A stretch of 13,592 nucleotides of DNA from an uncultured Rikenellaceae bacterium (GTDB taxonomy: Bacteria; Bacteroidota; Bacteroidia; Bacteroidales; Rikenellaceae). How positions within the stretch are numbered: position 1 is the stretch's first letter; each line of letters opens with the position of its first letter. A model generated the notes under the pieces. It searched no databases and was not told where the DNA came from. It worked only from the letters and a program-made list of their open reading frames with translations. Below, in pieces: positions 1-8,439 of this stretch. Both the position numbers and the translations under genes were made by a program. Location of the stretch: positions 1 to 13,592 of the forward strand of contig CAMTOL010000034.1 in the NCBI GenBank assembly GCA_947074135.1, in the 5' to 3' direction.

Positions 1-186
1 AAGTACGTGACTGCACCAAAAATTGCAGCAAGGAAGCATAAGGCTTAATTTCACACCTTTTATAATCATTGTCAAATTGAGTCTTAGGCAACGCCGCAAA
101 AGTTTTTGGAAAGGAGCGTACTCAAAGTACGTGACTGCACCAAAAATTGCAGCAAGGAAGCATAAGGCTTAATTTCACAATGATTA
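1..186. repeat. Tandem copies of a 124-bp imperfect palindromic element
   Basis: Bases 1-55 recur exactly at 125-179, a direct repeat with a period of 124 bases. Bases 63-186 also form one long imperfect inverted repeat. The outer arms (taatcattgt at 63-72, its reverse complement at 177-186) match perfectly. Inner blocks pair with a few mismatches, and the apex is cgtac-tcaaa-gtacg. The first copy is cut by the window edge and diverges after base 55. The right end contains the guaA stop codon (184-186), so guaA mRNA would end in a long hairpin. This could be a REP- or MITE-like repeat that also acts as a terminator. No transposase is nearby. The repeat is directly visible; the role is inferred. 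Confidence 0.85.
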
Positions 187-1710
187 CTCCCACTCTATTG
201 TTGCTGGTGGCTTCGACGATATATCATACACCACTCGGTTTATTCCTCTCACCTTGTTGATAATATCATTGCTAACCTTTGCCAAAAAATCATACGGTAG
301 ATGAACCCAATCGGCGGTCATTCCATCAGTCGAACTAACTGCCCGAAGTGCCACACAACTCTCATACGTGCGTTCATCGCCCATCACCCCAACACTCTGA
401 ACTGGCAACAACATAACACCAGCCTGCCAAACCTCATCATAAAGCCCCCACTCGCGAAGACCATCAATAAATATCTTGTCCGCAGCCTGAAGTATCGCAA
501 CCTTTTCTGCCGTAACCTCACCCAAAATACGGATACCAAGACCCGGACCTGGGAATGGGTGACGTCCTAGAATAATCTCAGGAACACCCAATTCACGACC
601 TATGCGACGAACCTCATCTTTGAACAACAAACGTAGCGGCTCAACAATCTTTAGGTTCATCTTTTCAGGAAGACCACCCACGTTGTGGTGCGACTTAATC
701 GTTACGCTAGGTCCACCTGAAGATACCGACTCAATAACATCAGGATAGATTGTACCCTGAGCCAACCACTTTATTTCAGTTAATTTCTGCGCTTCGGCAT
801 CGAAAACTTCGATAAAATCACGACCTATAATCTTACGCTTTGCCTCAGGCTCAGTCACTCCCTTTAGGTCGGCAAGAAACTTATCTCCTGCACGAACGCC
901 TATAACATTAAGACCCATAGTTTTATATGAATCCAACACTTGCTCGAACTCTCCACCACGAAGCAACCCCATATCTACAAAAATACAGGTCAAATTGTCG
1001 CCAATAGCACGATGCAACAGCTCGGCAGCAACGCTCGAATCGACTCCGCCCGAAAGCCCCAACACTACCTTGTCGTCGCCCAACTGCTCACGAAGTGCTG
1101 CAACCGAACTCTCGACATAAGAGGCTGGTGTCCACTCGCCTCGACAACCACAAATATCCATCAAAAAGTGGCGCAAAAGCTCAGTTCCTTCGGTTGAGTG
1201 GTAAACCTCGGGGTGAAACTGAATGCCCCAAGTCTGCTCACCCTCGATATGGTAAGCTGCTACTGGTACATCCTCTGTCGAAGCAATAATCTTATATGTT
1301 TCAGGTATTCTGACAATGGTATCGCCATGCGACATCCACACTTGCGAACACTTTGATATCGATTTAATCAACGGATCGTCGCCAATAACTTTTGTAAGCT
1401 GCGCACGACCATACTCTCTGCTATTTGACGGAGCAACCTCTCCTCCAAAATAGTGTGCCAAATATTGAGCACCATAACAAACACCCAACAAAGGTAGTTT
1501 GCCCTTAATCTGACTCAAATCAATTTTTGGAGCATTTGTGTCGCGAACTGAGTGAGGCGAACCCGAAAGAATAACCCCAACAACTGTGTCATCAATTGCA
1601 GGAGGGTTGTTGAATGGATGAATCTCAGAATAAACATTAAGCTCACGAACTCGTCGAGCTATTAACTGGGTATATTGCGACCCAAAATCTAGAATAATAA
1701 TCTTTTGCAC
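184..1710 (-). CDS. guaA: GMP synthase (glutamine-hydrolysing)
   Basis: Converts XMP, ATP and glutamine to GMP in the cytoplasm, the last step of guanine nucleotide synthesis. The 508 residues match the usual length. The N-terminal class I amidotransferase domain (about 1-190) has catalytic Cys78 in GVCYGAQ, with His166 and Glu168 in FHPE. The ATP pyrophosphatase domain follows, with its P-loop SGGVDSS at 220-226. The C-terminal dimerisation domain ends in the conserved KPPATIEWE. The start is GTG at 1710; the family's usual beginning ([13 protein letters not shown]) follows directly, so no other start fits. It lies 110 bases after the PBP1A gene on the same strand, with a possible promoter box just past the PBP1A stop codon. 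The stop codon lies inside the palindromic repeat. Nothing in the short leader looks like a purine riboswitch. Confidence 0.97.
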   Translation of the reverse strand: MQKIIILDFGSQYTQLIARRVRELNVYSEIHPFNNPPAIDDTVVGVILSGSPHSVRDTNAPKIDLSQIKGKLPLLGVCYGAQYLAHYFGGEVAPSNSREYGRAQLTKVIGDDPLIKSISKCSQVWMSHGDTIVRIPETYKIIASTEDVPVAAYHIEGEQTWGIQFHPEVYHSTEGTELLRHFLMDICGCRGEWTPASYVESSVAALREQLGDDKVVLGLSGGVDSSVAAELLHRAIGDNLTCIFVDMGLLRGGEFEQVLDSYKTMGLNVIGVRAGDKFLADLKGVTEPEAKRKIIGRDFIEVFDAEAQKLTEIKWLAQGTIYPDVIESVSSGGPSVTIKSHHNVGGLPEKMNLKIVEPLRLLFKDEVRRIGRELGVPEIILGRHPFPGPGLGIRILGEVTAEKVAILQAADKIFIDGLREWGLYDEVWQAGVMLLPVQSVGVMGDERTYESCVALRAVSSTDGMTADWVHLPYDFLAKVSNDIINKVRGINRVVYDISSKPPATIEWE

Positions 1711-1806
1711 TTTTTTATACTTAGGTAATCAGTTATTTGTTAATACTGGTTATTTTTGTTTTTATATCTTAATAGTAATGCTAATCTCTCGATCACTACA
1801 ACACAA

Positions 1807-1814
1807 CAAAGATA
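1807..1814 (-). promoter_or_regulatory. Possible -7 promoter box for guaA
   Basis: On the minus strand this reads TATCTTTG, a full match to the Bacteroidota -7 consensus TAnnTTTG. It lies between the PBP1A stop codon and guaA and would give a leader of about 90 bases. No good TTTG -33 box sits at the usual 19-21 base spacing, so guaA may also be read through from the PBP1A gene. Confidence 0.35.
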
Positions 1815-1820
1815 TAAAAA

Positions 1821-4271
1821 TTATTGGAAAAATTCATCTTCGGCAGCCTCTTGCAAAACAACTCTTTGATCGGCAGTAATGGACATTCCTGTATCACAGT
1901 CAATCGACACCATACCAACAGGAGGCATAAACCTATCTTCGATAGTAATTCCCAACGACTTATCCTTATAAACTTTACTCAAAAATAGTCCAACAATTGG
2001 TAGTGCAGCAACCGAGCCTTCACCTCGATTTACTAGGTGAGTCGAACGCTCCTCACCACCTACCCACGCTCCAGCTGCAACTTTAGGCGCAACACTTATA
2101 AACCAAGCATCAGCATTGTTGTTTGTTGTACCTGTCTTACCTCCAACTTCGCCCACAATGTTGTAAGGTGCACGACGCAATCGGTTACCTGTACCTGCTG
2201 TAATATTACTCTGAAGCATCGACAACATAGTGTAGGCCGTTTTTTCACTAATTGCATCGTTGGTTCGAGGCGAAAACGAACTAAGTACATTGCCCTGTTT
2301 ATCCTCAATACGAGTTACAATAAATGGATCAGTGTGCACGCCTCGGTTTGCAAAGGTCGAAAAAGCTCCAACCATCTCATAAAGTGATGCCTCTGGACTA
2401 CCCGTACAAACTGCATAAACAGGATCGATCCATGTCGAAATACCCATCTTGTGTATCAAATCCACAACTGCTTCAGGCGATGATTGCTTCATAATCCAGG
2501 CCGAATAGTTGTTGCGAGAGTTTGCCAAACCCCAACGCAGTGGATGAAGCACTCCGTCGTACTCAACCTTACCAGCCTCCTTTGGATTAAAAGCATCGCC
2601 AGAGCCTGTTTCAATCGACACTGGCAAGTTAGGAACCATAGTACAAGGATTGTAGCCTAGATAGTCGAATGCAAAGGTATAGATAAACGGCTTGACTGTC
2701 GAACCAATCTGACGACGACCTTGACGAACCATATCGTACTTGAAATTGCGGAATGAAGGACCTCCGACATAAGCTAGTACATAACCAGTCGTTGGATCCA
2801 TAGACATAAAACCAGTGCGAAGTATCGATTTGTAGTGAATCAACGAATCGAGAGGAGTTAAAGTGGTATCCCTATCACCCTGATAAGTAAACACCCTCAT
2901 CTTTGTTGGCTCGTTGAACGCACTTAAAATCTCATCTTTAGTTGCACCCTCTTTACGCATCGACCTAGCCCTATCCGAGTTCATAATGGAAGAGTTCATA
3001 ATCGTCTCTATCTGCGCATTTGTAACGTTATAGAAAATCTTTTTGTAAGATTGTCGCTGTTTATCGAACTGCTCCTGAATACCCCCTTTTCCTCCCAAAT
3101 GCTCTGCAACTGCCTCCTCTGCATAGCGCTGCATTTTAGAGTTAACGGTAGTATGAATTTTTAACCCATCTTTATAAAGGTTATAGGGTGTTCCATCGGC
3201 CTTAAAGTTTTTGTTACACCAACCATACAGAGGATCGCTATCCCAACGTTTCAAATCGGCATTATAGTCCCAATCGTTATTAAATTGTGAACGTTCTGGC
3301 TTTTTGGCAGTCATATAAAGACGCAACATCTCACGAAAATAGGTTGCAGTACCATCGTTATGCGAGATTGGGTTATAGTCCAACTCAATAGATTCGTTCT
3401 GATACTCCGTTGCCTTATCTTCGGTAATATAACCCGCCGTAGCCATACGAGAGATTACTGTATTTCGCCGTTTGAGAGCATTCTGAGGATTTCTCACAGG
3501 CGAATAGCGAGTCGGAGCATTGACAACACCCACCAACATTGCCGCCTCGGGAACTGTAAGTTCGTCGGGAGTCTTATTGAAGAATGTTCGTGCAGCCGAC
3601 TTAATTCCAAAAGCATTTGAGCCATACTCAACCGTATTGAGGTACATTGCCACTATCTCCTCCTTGGTGTAGTTATATTCAAGCATTGAAGCAGTTACCC
3701 ACTCTTTGAGTTTGGAAATCACTAGATTAAATGTCTTACCAACAGCCGAACGTTTTGTAGTGTCGCGAGGATAGAGATTTTTTGCCAACTGCTGCGAAAT
3801 GGTCGAACCACCACCCTGATCTTTCTGGAAAAGTAACACTGTCTTAACACCCACACGTGCAAGACCTAAGAAGTCAATGCCCGAATGAGAGTGAAAACGA
3901 GAATCCTCTGTCGCTATAAGCGCTGCTACAACATTTGGCGAAAGCTCGGTGTAATCAGTGTAAGAACGATTCTCGATATAGTAATTGCCCAACAACTGAC
4001 CATCTGAAGATATCAGTTCGGTTGCCATATTCGAACGCGGATTCTCCAACTCCTCGAAAGTTGGTAAAGAACCAAATGCTCCGAAAACAACCAACAAAAT
4101 AAGTACAATGAAAATCGCAAAAGGAGCAATAACTATACTCCAAAAAATTGTTTTTGCTCGGCGAGGATGATTAGGACTAGCCAGTCGTTGCAAGAATTTG
4201 CGCTTAGGCTTCGAAACATTATTCTTGTCCTTAACCCCTTTTTTACCTCTAATCTGATTGATAAATCCCAT
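1821..4271 (-). CDS. Class A penicillin-binding protein (PBP1A-type glycosyltransferase/transpeptidase)
   Basis: An inner-membrane enzyme that polymerises lipid II into glycan strands and cross-links the peptides in the periplasm. With the ATG at 4271 it has 816 residues: a basic cytoplasmic tail (1-40), one membrane helix (about 41-65), a GT51 domain and a transpeptidase domain. GT51 shows TEDSRFHSHSG with catalytic Glu122, GGSTISQQLAKNLY at 153-167, and Glu215 in LNTVEYG. The transpeptidase has Ser524 and Lys527 in STVK, SRN at 585-587 and KTGT at 712-715, so both active sites look intact. A segment of about 180 residues (300-480) separates the domains. The frame stays open upstream to 4625, but that part lies antisense to rnhB and has no membrane-protein character, so the shorter start was chosen. 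ponA or mrcA would be possible symbols. Confidence 0.95.
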   Translation of the reverse strand: MGFINQIRGKKGVKDKNNVSKPKRKFLQRLASPNHPRRAKTIFWSIVIAPFAIFIVLILLVVFGAFGSLPTFEELENPRSNMATELISSDGQLLGNYYIENRSYTDYTELSPNVVAALIATEDSRFHSHSGIDFLGLARVGVKTVLLFQKDQGGGSTISQQLAKNLYPRDTTKRSAVGKTFNLVISKLKEWVTASMLEYNYTKEEIVAMYLNTVEYGSNAFGIKSAARTFFNKTPDELTVPEAAMLVGVVNAPTRYSPVRNPQNALKRRNTVISRMATAGYITEDKATEYQNESIELDYNPISHNDGTATYFREMLRLYMTAKKPERSQFNNDWDYNADLKRWDSDPLYGWCNKNFKADGTPYNLYKDGLKIHTTVNSKMQRYAEEAVAEHLGGKGGIQEQFDKQRQSYKKIFYNVTNAQIETIMNSSIMNSDRARSMRKEGATKDEILSAFNEPTKMRVFTYQGDRDTTLTPLDSLIHYKSILRTGFMSMDPTTGYVLAYVGGPSFRNFKYDMVRQGRRQIGSTVKPFIYTFAFDYLGYNPCTMVPNLPVSIETGSGDAFNPKEAGKVEYDGVLHPLRWGLANSRNNYSAWIMKQSSPEAVVDLIHKMGISTWIDPVYAVCTGSPEASLYEMVGAFSTFANRGVHTDPFIVTRIEDKQGNVLSSFSPRTNDAISEKTAYTMLSMLQSNITAGTGNRLRRAPYNIVGEVGGKTGTTNNNADAWFISVAPKVAAGAWVGGEERSTHLVNRGEGSVAALPIVGLFLSKVYKDKSLGITIEDRFMPPVGMVSIDCDTGMSITADQRVVLQEAAEDEFFQ

Positions 4272-4312
4272 TTTTAAAAAAATTTCACACCAACAAAGTT
4301 GATTACTAGGCG

Positions 4313-4320
4313 CAAAATTA
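4313..4320 (-). promoter_or_regulatory. Possible -7 promoter box for the PBP1A gene
   Basis: The minus strand reads TAATTTTG, a full match to TAnnTTTG, 42 bases upstream of the ATG at 4271. The divergent rnhB start is 61 bases away on the other side. No -33 box at the standard spacing was found. An imperfect plus-strand box for rnhB (TAAATCTG, 4346-4353) lies in the same 109-base gap. Confidence 0.3.
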
Positions 4321-4380
4321 GTAATTTTGGCCAAATTTTTACTTATAAATCTGTATTTTAAAGTATAGAAACGAAAAAAT

Positions 4381-4977
4381 ATGCTGCATTGTTGCGTAAA
4401 AGGTGTACTAGAGGCTGGTGTGGACGAGGCCGGACGAGGTCCAATTGCTGGTCCAGTGGTTGCTGCTGCCGTTATTCTGCCACCAAAATTCAACGACCCT
4501 AGACTTCGCGACAGCAAAAAGATGAGCGAACGCTCTCGTACAGAGTTAGAACCAATTATCAAACAAGAGGCTGTGGCGTGGGCTGTGGCAGAGGTAAGCG
4601 AAAAGGAGATTGACTCGCTTAACATACTTCAAGCTACTTTTGTGGCTATGAACCGAGCGATTGAAGCACTAAGCATCAGACCAGAGTTATTGCTCATTGA
4701 CGGAAACCGATTTAAAAGCCAACTAGGTATTGATTATCGATGTTTTGTGGGTGGCGACGACCTATACCTCTCAATCGCAGCGGCTTCGGTACTGGCTAAA
4801 ACCGCTCGCGACCGACGAATGAAGGAGTTGCATCAACTCTATCCTCAGTACGACTGGGCATCGAACAAAGGCTACCCGACGGTAGCTCACAAAGCAGCAG
4901 TGGCAGAGTTTGGCGTTAGCGAGTTTCACCGCAAAACCTTCCGAGGGGTGGCGGAGTGGGTGAACACACTTTTTTAA
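4381..4977 (+). CDS. rnhB: Ribonuclease HII
   Basis: Cytoplasmic endonuclease that cuts the RNA strand of RNA/DNA hybrids and single ribonucleotides left in DNA. The 198-residue protein is of normal length. The family signature GVDEAGRGPIAGP starts at residue 13, giving metal ligands Asp15 and Glu16. Asp107 in LLLIDGN and Asp144 in AAASVLAKTARDRRM complete the DEDD set. The C-terminal YDWASNKGYPTVAHKAA is also typical of the family. The ATG at 4381 is the first codon that keeps a short natural N-terminus before the signature. It is divergent from the PBP1A gene with 109 bases between starts, and 92 bases upstream of the TonB-dependent receptor gene, which may be partly co-transcribed. Confidence 0.96.
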   Translation: MLHCCVKGVLEAGVDEAGRGPIAGPVVAAAVILPPKFNDPRLRDSKKMSERSRTELEPIIKQEAVAWAVAEVSEKEIDSLNILQATFVAMNRAIEALSIRPELLLIDGNRFKSQLGIDYRCFVGGDDLYLSIAAASVLAKTARDRRMKELHQLYPQYDWASNKGYPTVAHKAAVAEFGVSEFHRKTFRGVAEWVNTLF

Positions 4978-4983
4978 TGCATC

Positions 4984-5057
4984 ATTCACAATTCTTTGCT
5001 TACCCTAGTGATTAATCATTAGTGATTGGTTCAAACAAATAATTGTGAATTGTGAAT
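4984..5057. repeat. AT-rich inverted and short tandem repeats between rnhB and the receptor gene
   Basis: The word attcacaatt (4984-4993) is matched by its reverse complement aattgtgaat twice, at 5041-5050 and 5048-5057, because the 7-base unit aattgtg is tandemly repeated. Between the arms, agtgatta and agtgattg repeat around a palindromic tgattaatca. The stem may act as a weak terminator for rnhB or a leader structure for the receptor gene. It overlaps the GTG codon at 5052, an argument against that codon as the receptor start. Confidence 0.6.
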
Positions 5058-5069
5058 TGCAAATATGGT

Positions 5070-7358
5070 ATGACAAAAATAAAATATATAATAATACTTC
5101 TAGCGCTTATTCCAATTGTTGCAACAGCGCAGAATAGAGTGAAAGGAGTGGTCAGAGAGAGTGGAGGAGAGGCTGTTGTTGGAGCAACGATATTCCACAA
5201 AGAGCGACCAGCAACCGGAACAGCAACCGACGAAAATGGCAACTTCTCACTTGGTATATCTGCCAAGAAAGGTACCCTAACTATCTCACTTGCAGGGTAT
5301 GACACAATTGATATAGCCTTCGACGAGCAAAATCGTGACTCAATATCGGTCACTCTAACCGGAATCGAAATCGAGGCTATTCAAGTGGCTACCAAAGCGC
5401 TGACCGATAGGCTTGTTGCAACTCAAATTGGCGCCGAAGTAATCTCAATCAAAGAGCTAGCCAAAACCCCTTCGCTATTTGGCGAACGTGATGTTATCAA
5501 AGCCCTAACACTCCTACCAGGTGTTAAGACCGAGAGCGATGCCTCGAGCGGTTTTCAGGTTCGTGGTGGCACATCGTCACAAAACCTTATTCTGCTTGAC
5601 GACGCTACTATCTATAACGCAGGGCACTTAATGGGTGTTTTCTCTGCCTTCAACGACGAAGCACTCCAAAACGCAACACTCTACAAAGGGCTTATACCAG
5701 CACAATTTGGCGATGCATCGTCAGCTGTGCTAGACGTGATATCGAGAAGCGGAAACCCTCGAAAACACCAATTCTCAGCATCAATCGGGCTACTCTCGGC
5801 TAAGGCTAGTGCCGAAGGTCCAATTGTGGGCGACAAACTCTCATACTTCGCCTCATTTCGCCGCTCATATGCCGACTTCTTCCTAATGTTCAGCCCTGAA
5901 TTTAAAGGCAATATTATGAACTTCTGGGACGCTAACGCCAAACTCAACTACCATATCGACTCGATGAACATTCTTACACTCTCGTTTTACGGTGGAACCG
6001 ACAATATGGGAATGGTCGATGTGATGGATATGAACTGGAGCAACTACACCAGCTCGCTCAAATGGCTACACCGCTATAACGATATTCTAAGCTCCCAAAC
6101 TTCGCTCATCTGGTCGAATTTCAATAACTTCTCAGGAGTCGAAATGCGAGAGATGAACGTTACATTCGAGGGCTTTATTAAACACTACGGTCTAAAACAC
6201 AACTTTGAGATTAAACCCCGAAACGGCAAACACCTTATCAACGTGGGGCTTCAATCCACACTTATCGACCTCGAATCGGGCAACTGGACAGTCAACATAC
6301 TCCACGAAAGCGAACAACGTCAAGCGTGGAAAAACAATATCTGGGTTAACGAAGAGTTCAAACCCATCGACAACCTAACGCTTAGTCTTGGGCTTCGACT
6401 CTCGCTCTTCTCTGTGCTTGGCGGTGCGCCATACTACGACCTAGACTCTAGAGGCGATATTACTCACACCTACAACTACTCAAAAGGCGAATTTGTTAAA
6501 ACCTACGCCAACCTCGAACCTCGATTTAGTGCCAACTGGAGAATATCGGAAGACCACAGCCTAAAACTTGGTTACAGCCGCACCACCCAAAACATTCACG
6601 CCATTCGCAACGCCTCGATGTCAACCCCTATTGACCGATACACTATGACTAGCAACATTATAAAACCACAAATTGCCGACCAACTCTCGCTAGGCTATGT
6701 GGCTATGACTAGTAACCGAGATTTTGAGTTCTCGGTCGAGGGTTACTACAAAAATATCGATAACGTTTACGACTATCGTGACGGCAAAACCTTTAATTCG
6801 GCAATCGAGATAGAACGAATATTACTTGGCGGCAGCGGTAGGGCTTATGGTGTTGAGTTTATGGTGCGTAAGAATTTAGGGCGCTTCACAGGCTGGGTAG
6901 GCTATACTCTTTCGTGGAGCGAAAACCGAATCGATGGTATCAACAACTCGCAGTGGTACACCGCCTCGAACGATAGACGACACGACATTTCGGTTGTCGG
7001 TATGTACTCGTTTGGCAGAGGTTGGGATATGTCGGCAAGTTGGGTTTACAACACAGGTCAGGCGCTAACAGCCCCTAGCGGCAAGTACACCATTGGCAGC
7101 GATGTGATATACTACTTTGCCGAGCGCAATGGTTACCGCGCTCCTGACTACCACCGACTCGATGTTAGTTTTTCGCACACAAAGGTTCACCCAAAATATA
7201 CCCGTATTTGGAATTTCGGGGTTTACAACCTCTACAATCATTACAATCCGTTTATGATAATGTTTGAGGAGGACAAAACCGCAGTTACAGGCACCAAAAC
7301 AATGATGTACTCCCTCTTCGGTATCCTCCCCTCGGTTTCACTAACTTTTAAATTTTGA
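5070..7358 (+). CDS. TonB-dependent outer membrane receptor with carboxypeptidase-regulatory-like domain
   Basis: A 22-stranded outer-membrane barrel of the TonB-dependent family, expected to import a ligand with energy from TonB/ExbBD. The ATG at 5070 gives 762 residues starting with a clean signal peptide, cleaved about A20|Q21. Next come a CarboxypepD_reg-like domain (about 22-98), a short TonB-box-like stretch (about 99-106), a plug (about 110-225, with GFQVRGGTSSQNLILLDD at 161-178) and the barrel, ending in Phe as needed for outer-membrane insertion. A GTG at 5052 would add six residues but lies within a repeat. The next gene, a DUF4249 lipoprotein, begins 2 bases after the stop, and such pairs are common in Bacteroidota. 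It is not a long SusC-type receptor with SusD. The ligand cannot be read from the sequence. Confidence 0.93.
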   Translation: MTKIKYIIILLALIPIVATAQNRVKGVVRESGGEAVVGATIFHKERPATGTATDENGNFSLGISAKKGTLTISLAGYDTIDIAFDEQNRDSISVTLTGIEIEAIQVATKALTDRLVATQIGAEVISIKELAKTPSLFGERDVIKALTLLPGVKTESDASSGFQVRGGTSSQNLILLDDATIYNAGHLMGVFSAFNDEALQNATLYKGLIPAQFGDASSAVLDVISRSGNPRKHQFSASIGLLSAKASAEGPIVGDKLSYFASFRRSYADFFLMFSPEFKGNIMNFWDANAKLNYHIDSMNILTLSFYGGTDNMGMVDVMDMNWSNYTSSLKWLHRYNDILSSQTSLIWSNFNNFSGVEMREMNVTFEGFIKHYGLKHNFEIKPRNGKHLINVGLQSTLIDLESGNWTVNILHESEQRQAWKNNIWVNEEFKPIDNLTLSLGLRLSLFSVLGGAPYYDLDSRGDITHTYNYSKGEFVKTYANLEPRFSANWRISEDHSLKLGYSRTTQNIHAIRNASMSTPIDRYTMTSNIIKPQIADQLSLGYVAMTSNRDFEFSVEGYYKNIDNVYDYRDGKTFNSAIEIERILLGGSGRAYGVEFMVRKNLGRFTGWVGYTLSWSENRIDGINNSQWYTASNDRRHDISVVGMYSFGRGWDMSASWVYNTGQALTAPSGKYTIGSDVIYYFAERNGYRAPDYHRLDVSFSHTKVHPKYTRIWNFGVYNLYNHYNPFMIMFEEDKTAVTGTKTMMYSLFGILPSVSLTFKF

Positions 7359-7360
7359 TT

Positions 7361-8221
7361 ATGAGAACAGCTACTAATAAATTAAAGATATCTTCACTCA
7401 CACTGTTTATTACTCTAATATGCTTATGCACAACGAGCTGCAAATTTGTTATCGACCTCGATTACAAAAACATTGAGCCAATTTGGGTGATTGAAAGCGA
7501 AGTAGGAAATGGTGAAGCAAAAGTCAAGATAACACATACCAAAAATATGGAGAGCCTGGCTCTATATAATGGGATTGATGCTGCCTCAAAAGTGATTATC
7601 ACTGACTCCCAAAACAACTCAACCGAACTTTTCTACTACGAAGAGTGCGGGCTATACCTTCCTAATCAAACAATTAATACCACTGCGGGCGAAACATTCA
7701 CAATCAATGTTGAGATTGAGGGCAAAGAGTTTAGCTCTTACTCCAAAGTCGAAGAACCTGTAGTGATTGACTCCACATTTTTTAAGCTAGTATCTTCTAT
7801 GCCTCCGGGCAGCAAATCACTCACTTGTCTAAGCGCAATTAGTGATTTGAGCATTGGCAACGAACTTCGTTACTACTACAACAGACTATTCATTAATGAC
7901 GAACTATCGAGATGGAGCATATCGACCAACCAAACTGCTGTTCAGGGCGTTATCTCACTAGCGTTTCCGCTTCGTTATAAAAAAGAGATGAAACCTACCG
8001 ACGATACTACACGCCACAATATTGTCGATGACGGAGATTGGCTAAGAGTTGAGGTTCGCTCGATTGACAGACGCACGTACGAATATTTCTACTCAATGAA
8101 TGTTGGGGATATGTCAGGCAGCAATCCATACCCTAACTTTAGCGGTGGCTGTCTAGGCTATTTTATGGCTTTTAGCGAAGAGGTAAACGAAATCCAATTC
8201 TTCAACAAGAACGTGCTTTAA
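7361..8221 (+). CDS. DUF4249 family outer-membrane lipoprotein
   Basis: A 286-residue predicted lipoprotein. The N-terminus has basic residues, a hydrophobic stretch (about 10-23) and a lipobox-like TTSC, with Cys27 as the likely lipid-modified residue. The next residues (FVIDLDYKN), the beta-rich first half (about 40-135) and the C-terminal NPYPNFSGGCLGYFMAFS (255-272) fit the DUF4249 family. Members usually sit beside a TonB-dependent receptor, as here: the ATG is 2 bases past the receptor stop, so the two are surely one transcript. It may bind ligand at the cell surface in the way SusD does, but this is inference; no function is established. A TTG at 7355 would add two residues and is less likely than the ATG. 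No obvious terminator hairpin follows. Confidence 0.88.
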   Translation: MRTATNKLKISSLTLFITLICLCTTSCKFVIDLDYKNIEPIWVIESEVGNGEAKVKITHTKNMESLALYNGIDAASKVIITDSQNNSTELFYYEECGLYLPNQTINTTAGETFTINVEIEGKEFSSYSKVEEPVVIDSTFFKLVSSMPPGSKSLTCLSAISDLSIGNELRYYYNRLFINDELSRWSISTNQTAVQGVISLAFPLRYKKEMKPTDDTTRHNIVDDGDWLRVEVRSIDRRTYEYFYSMNVGDMSGSNPYPNFSGGCLGYFMAFSEEVNEIQFFNKNVL

Positions 8222-8285
8222 TAACTTCGTTTGCTATAAATTATAAATAGTGAATGTATAGATTCTTTTTGTTGAATTTTTTTTA

Positions 8286-8293
8286 TATATTTG
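8286..8293 (+). promoter_or_regulatory. Possible promoter for the GH3 gene
   Basis: TATATTTG is a full match to the Bacteroidota -7 consensus. A TTTG at 8268-8271 could be the -33 box, but the spacer of 14 bases is short against the usual 19-21. Transcription from here would leave a leader of about 140 bases before the ATG at 8440. That leader contains only a weak nested hairpin (agacaa near 8357 with ttgtct near 8386). The rest of the 8222-8439 gap shows nothing else I can name. Confidence 0.35.
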
Positions 8294-8439
8294 TAAATAT
8301 ATATTTATGAGAACAATAGGGGTTGACTAATAGTAATTAGCGAGCAAGATTTGCGGAAGACAAACAATTTACTGTTTATTCCCTGTTGTCTATTATCGAT
8401 AAAAATCTACCCTTAACCACCATAAATAAATCAAAATCA

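Noticed and set aside
1-186. CRISPR array
   Set aside because: Only two copies of a 55-base unit are seen and the sequence between them is the other arm of a palindrome, not a unique spacer; no cas gene is near.
1711-1820. Purine riboswitch ahead of guaA
   Set aside because: The leader is only about 90 bases, AT-rich, and shows no three-way junction or conserved loop motif.
2037-2387. Open frames of 60-120 codons opposite guaA, PBP1A, the receptor, GH3, tatD and trpB
   Set aside because: They are shadows of well-supported genes in other frames and carry no domain or family signal.
4272-4625. 118-codon N-terminal extension of the PBP1A reading frame
   Set aside because: It lies antisense to rnhB, has low-complexity Ala/Ser/Thr-rich content with no family similarity, and the ATG at 4271 gives the usual PBP layout of basic tail then one membrane helix.
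5052-5069. GTG start adding six residues to the TonB-dependent receptor
   Set aside because: The codons fall within a tandem aattgtg repeat, and the ATG at 5070 opens a standard signal peptide.
7355-7360. TTG start of the DUF4249 gene overlapping the receptor stop codon
   Set aside because: The ATG at 7361 is two codons further on and is the stronger start; overlapping translation is not needed.
8386-8439. TTG start adding 18 residues to the GH3 enzyme
   Set aside because: The added residues would bury the signal peptide; the ATG at 8440 begins MKKLLF, a typical signal start.
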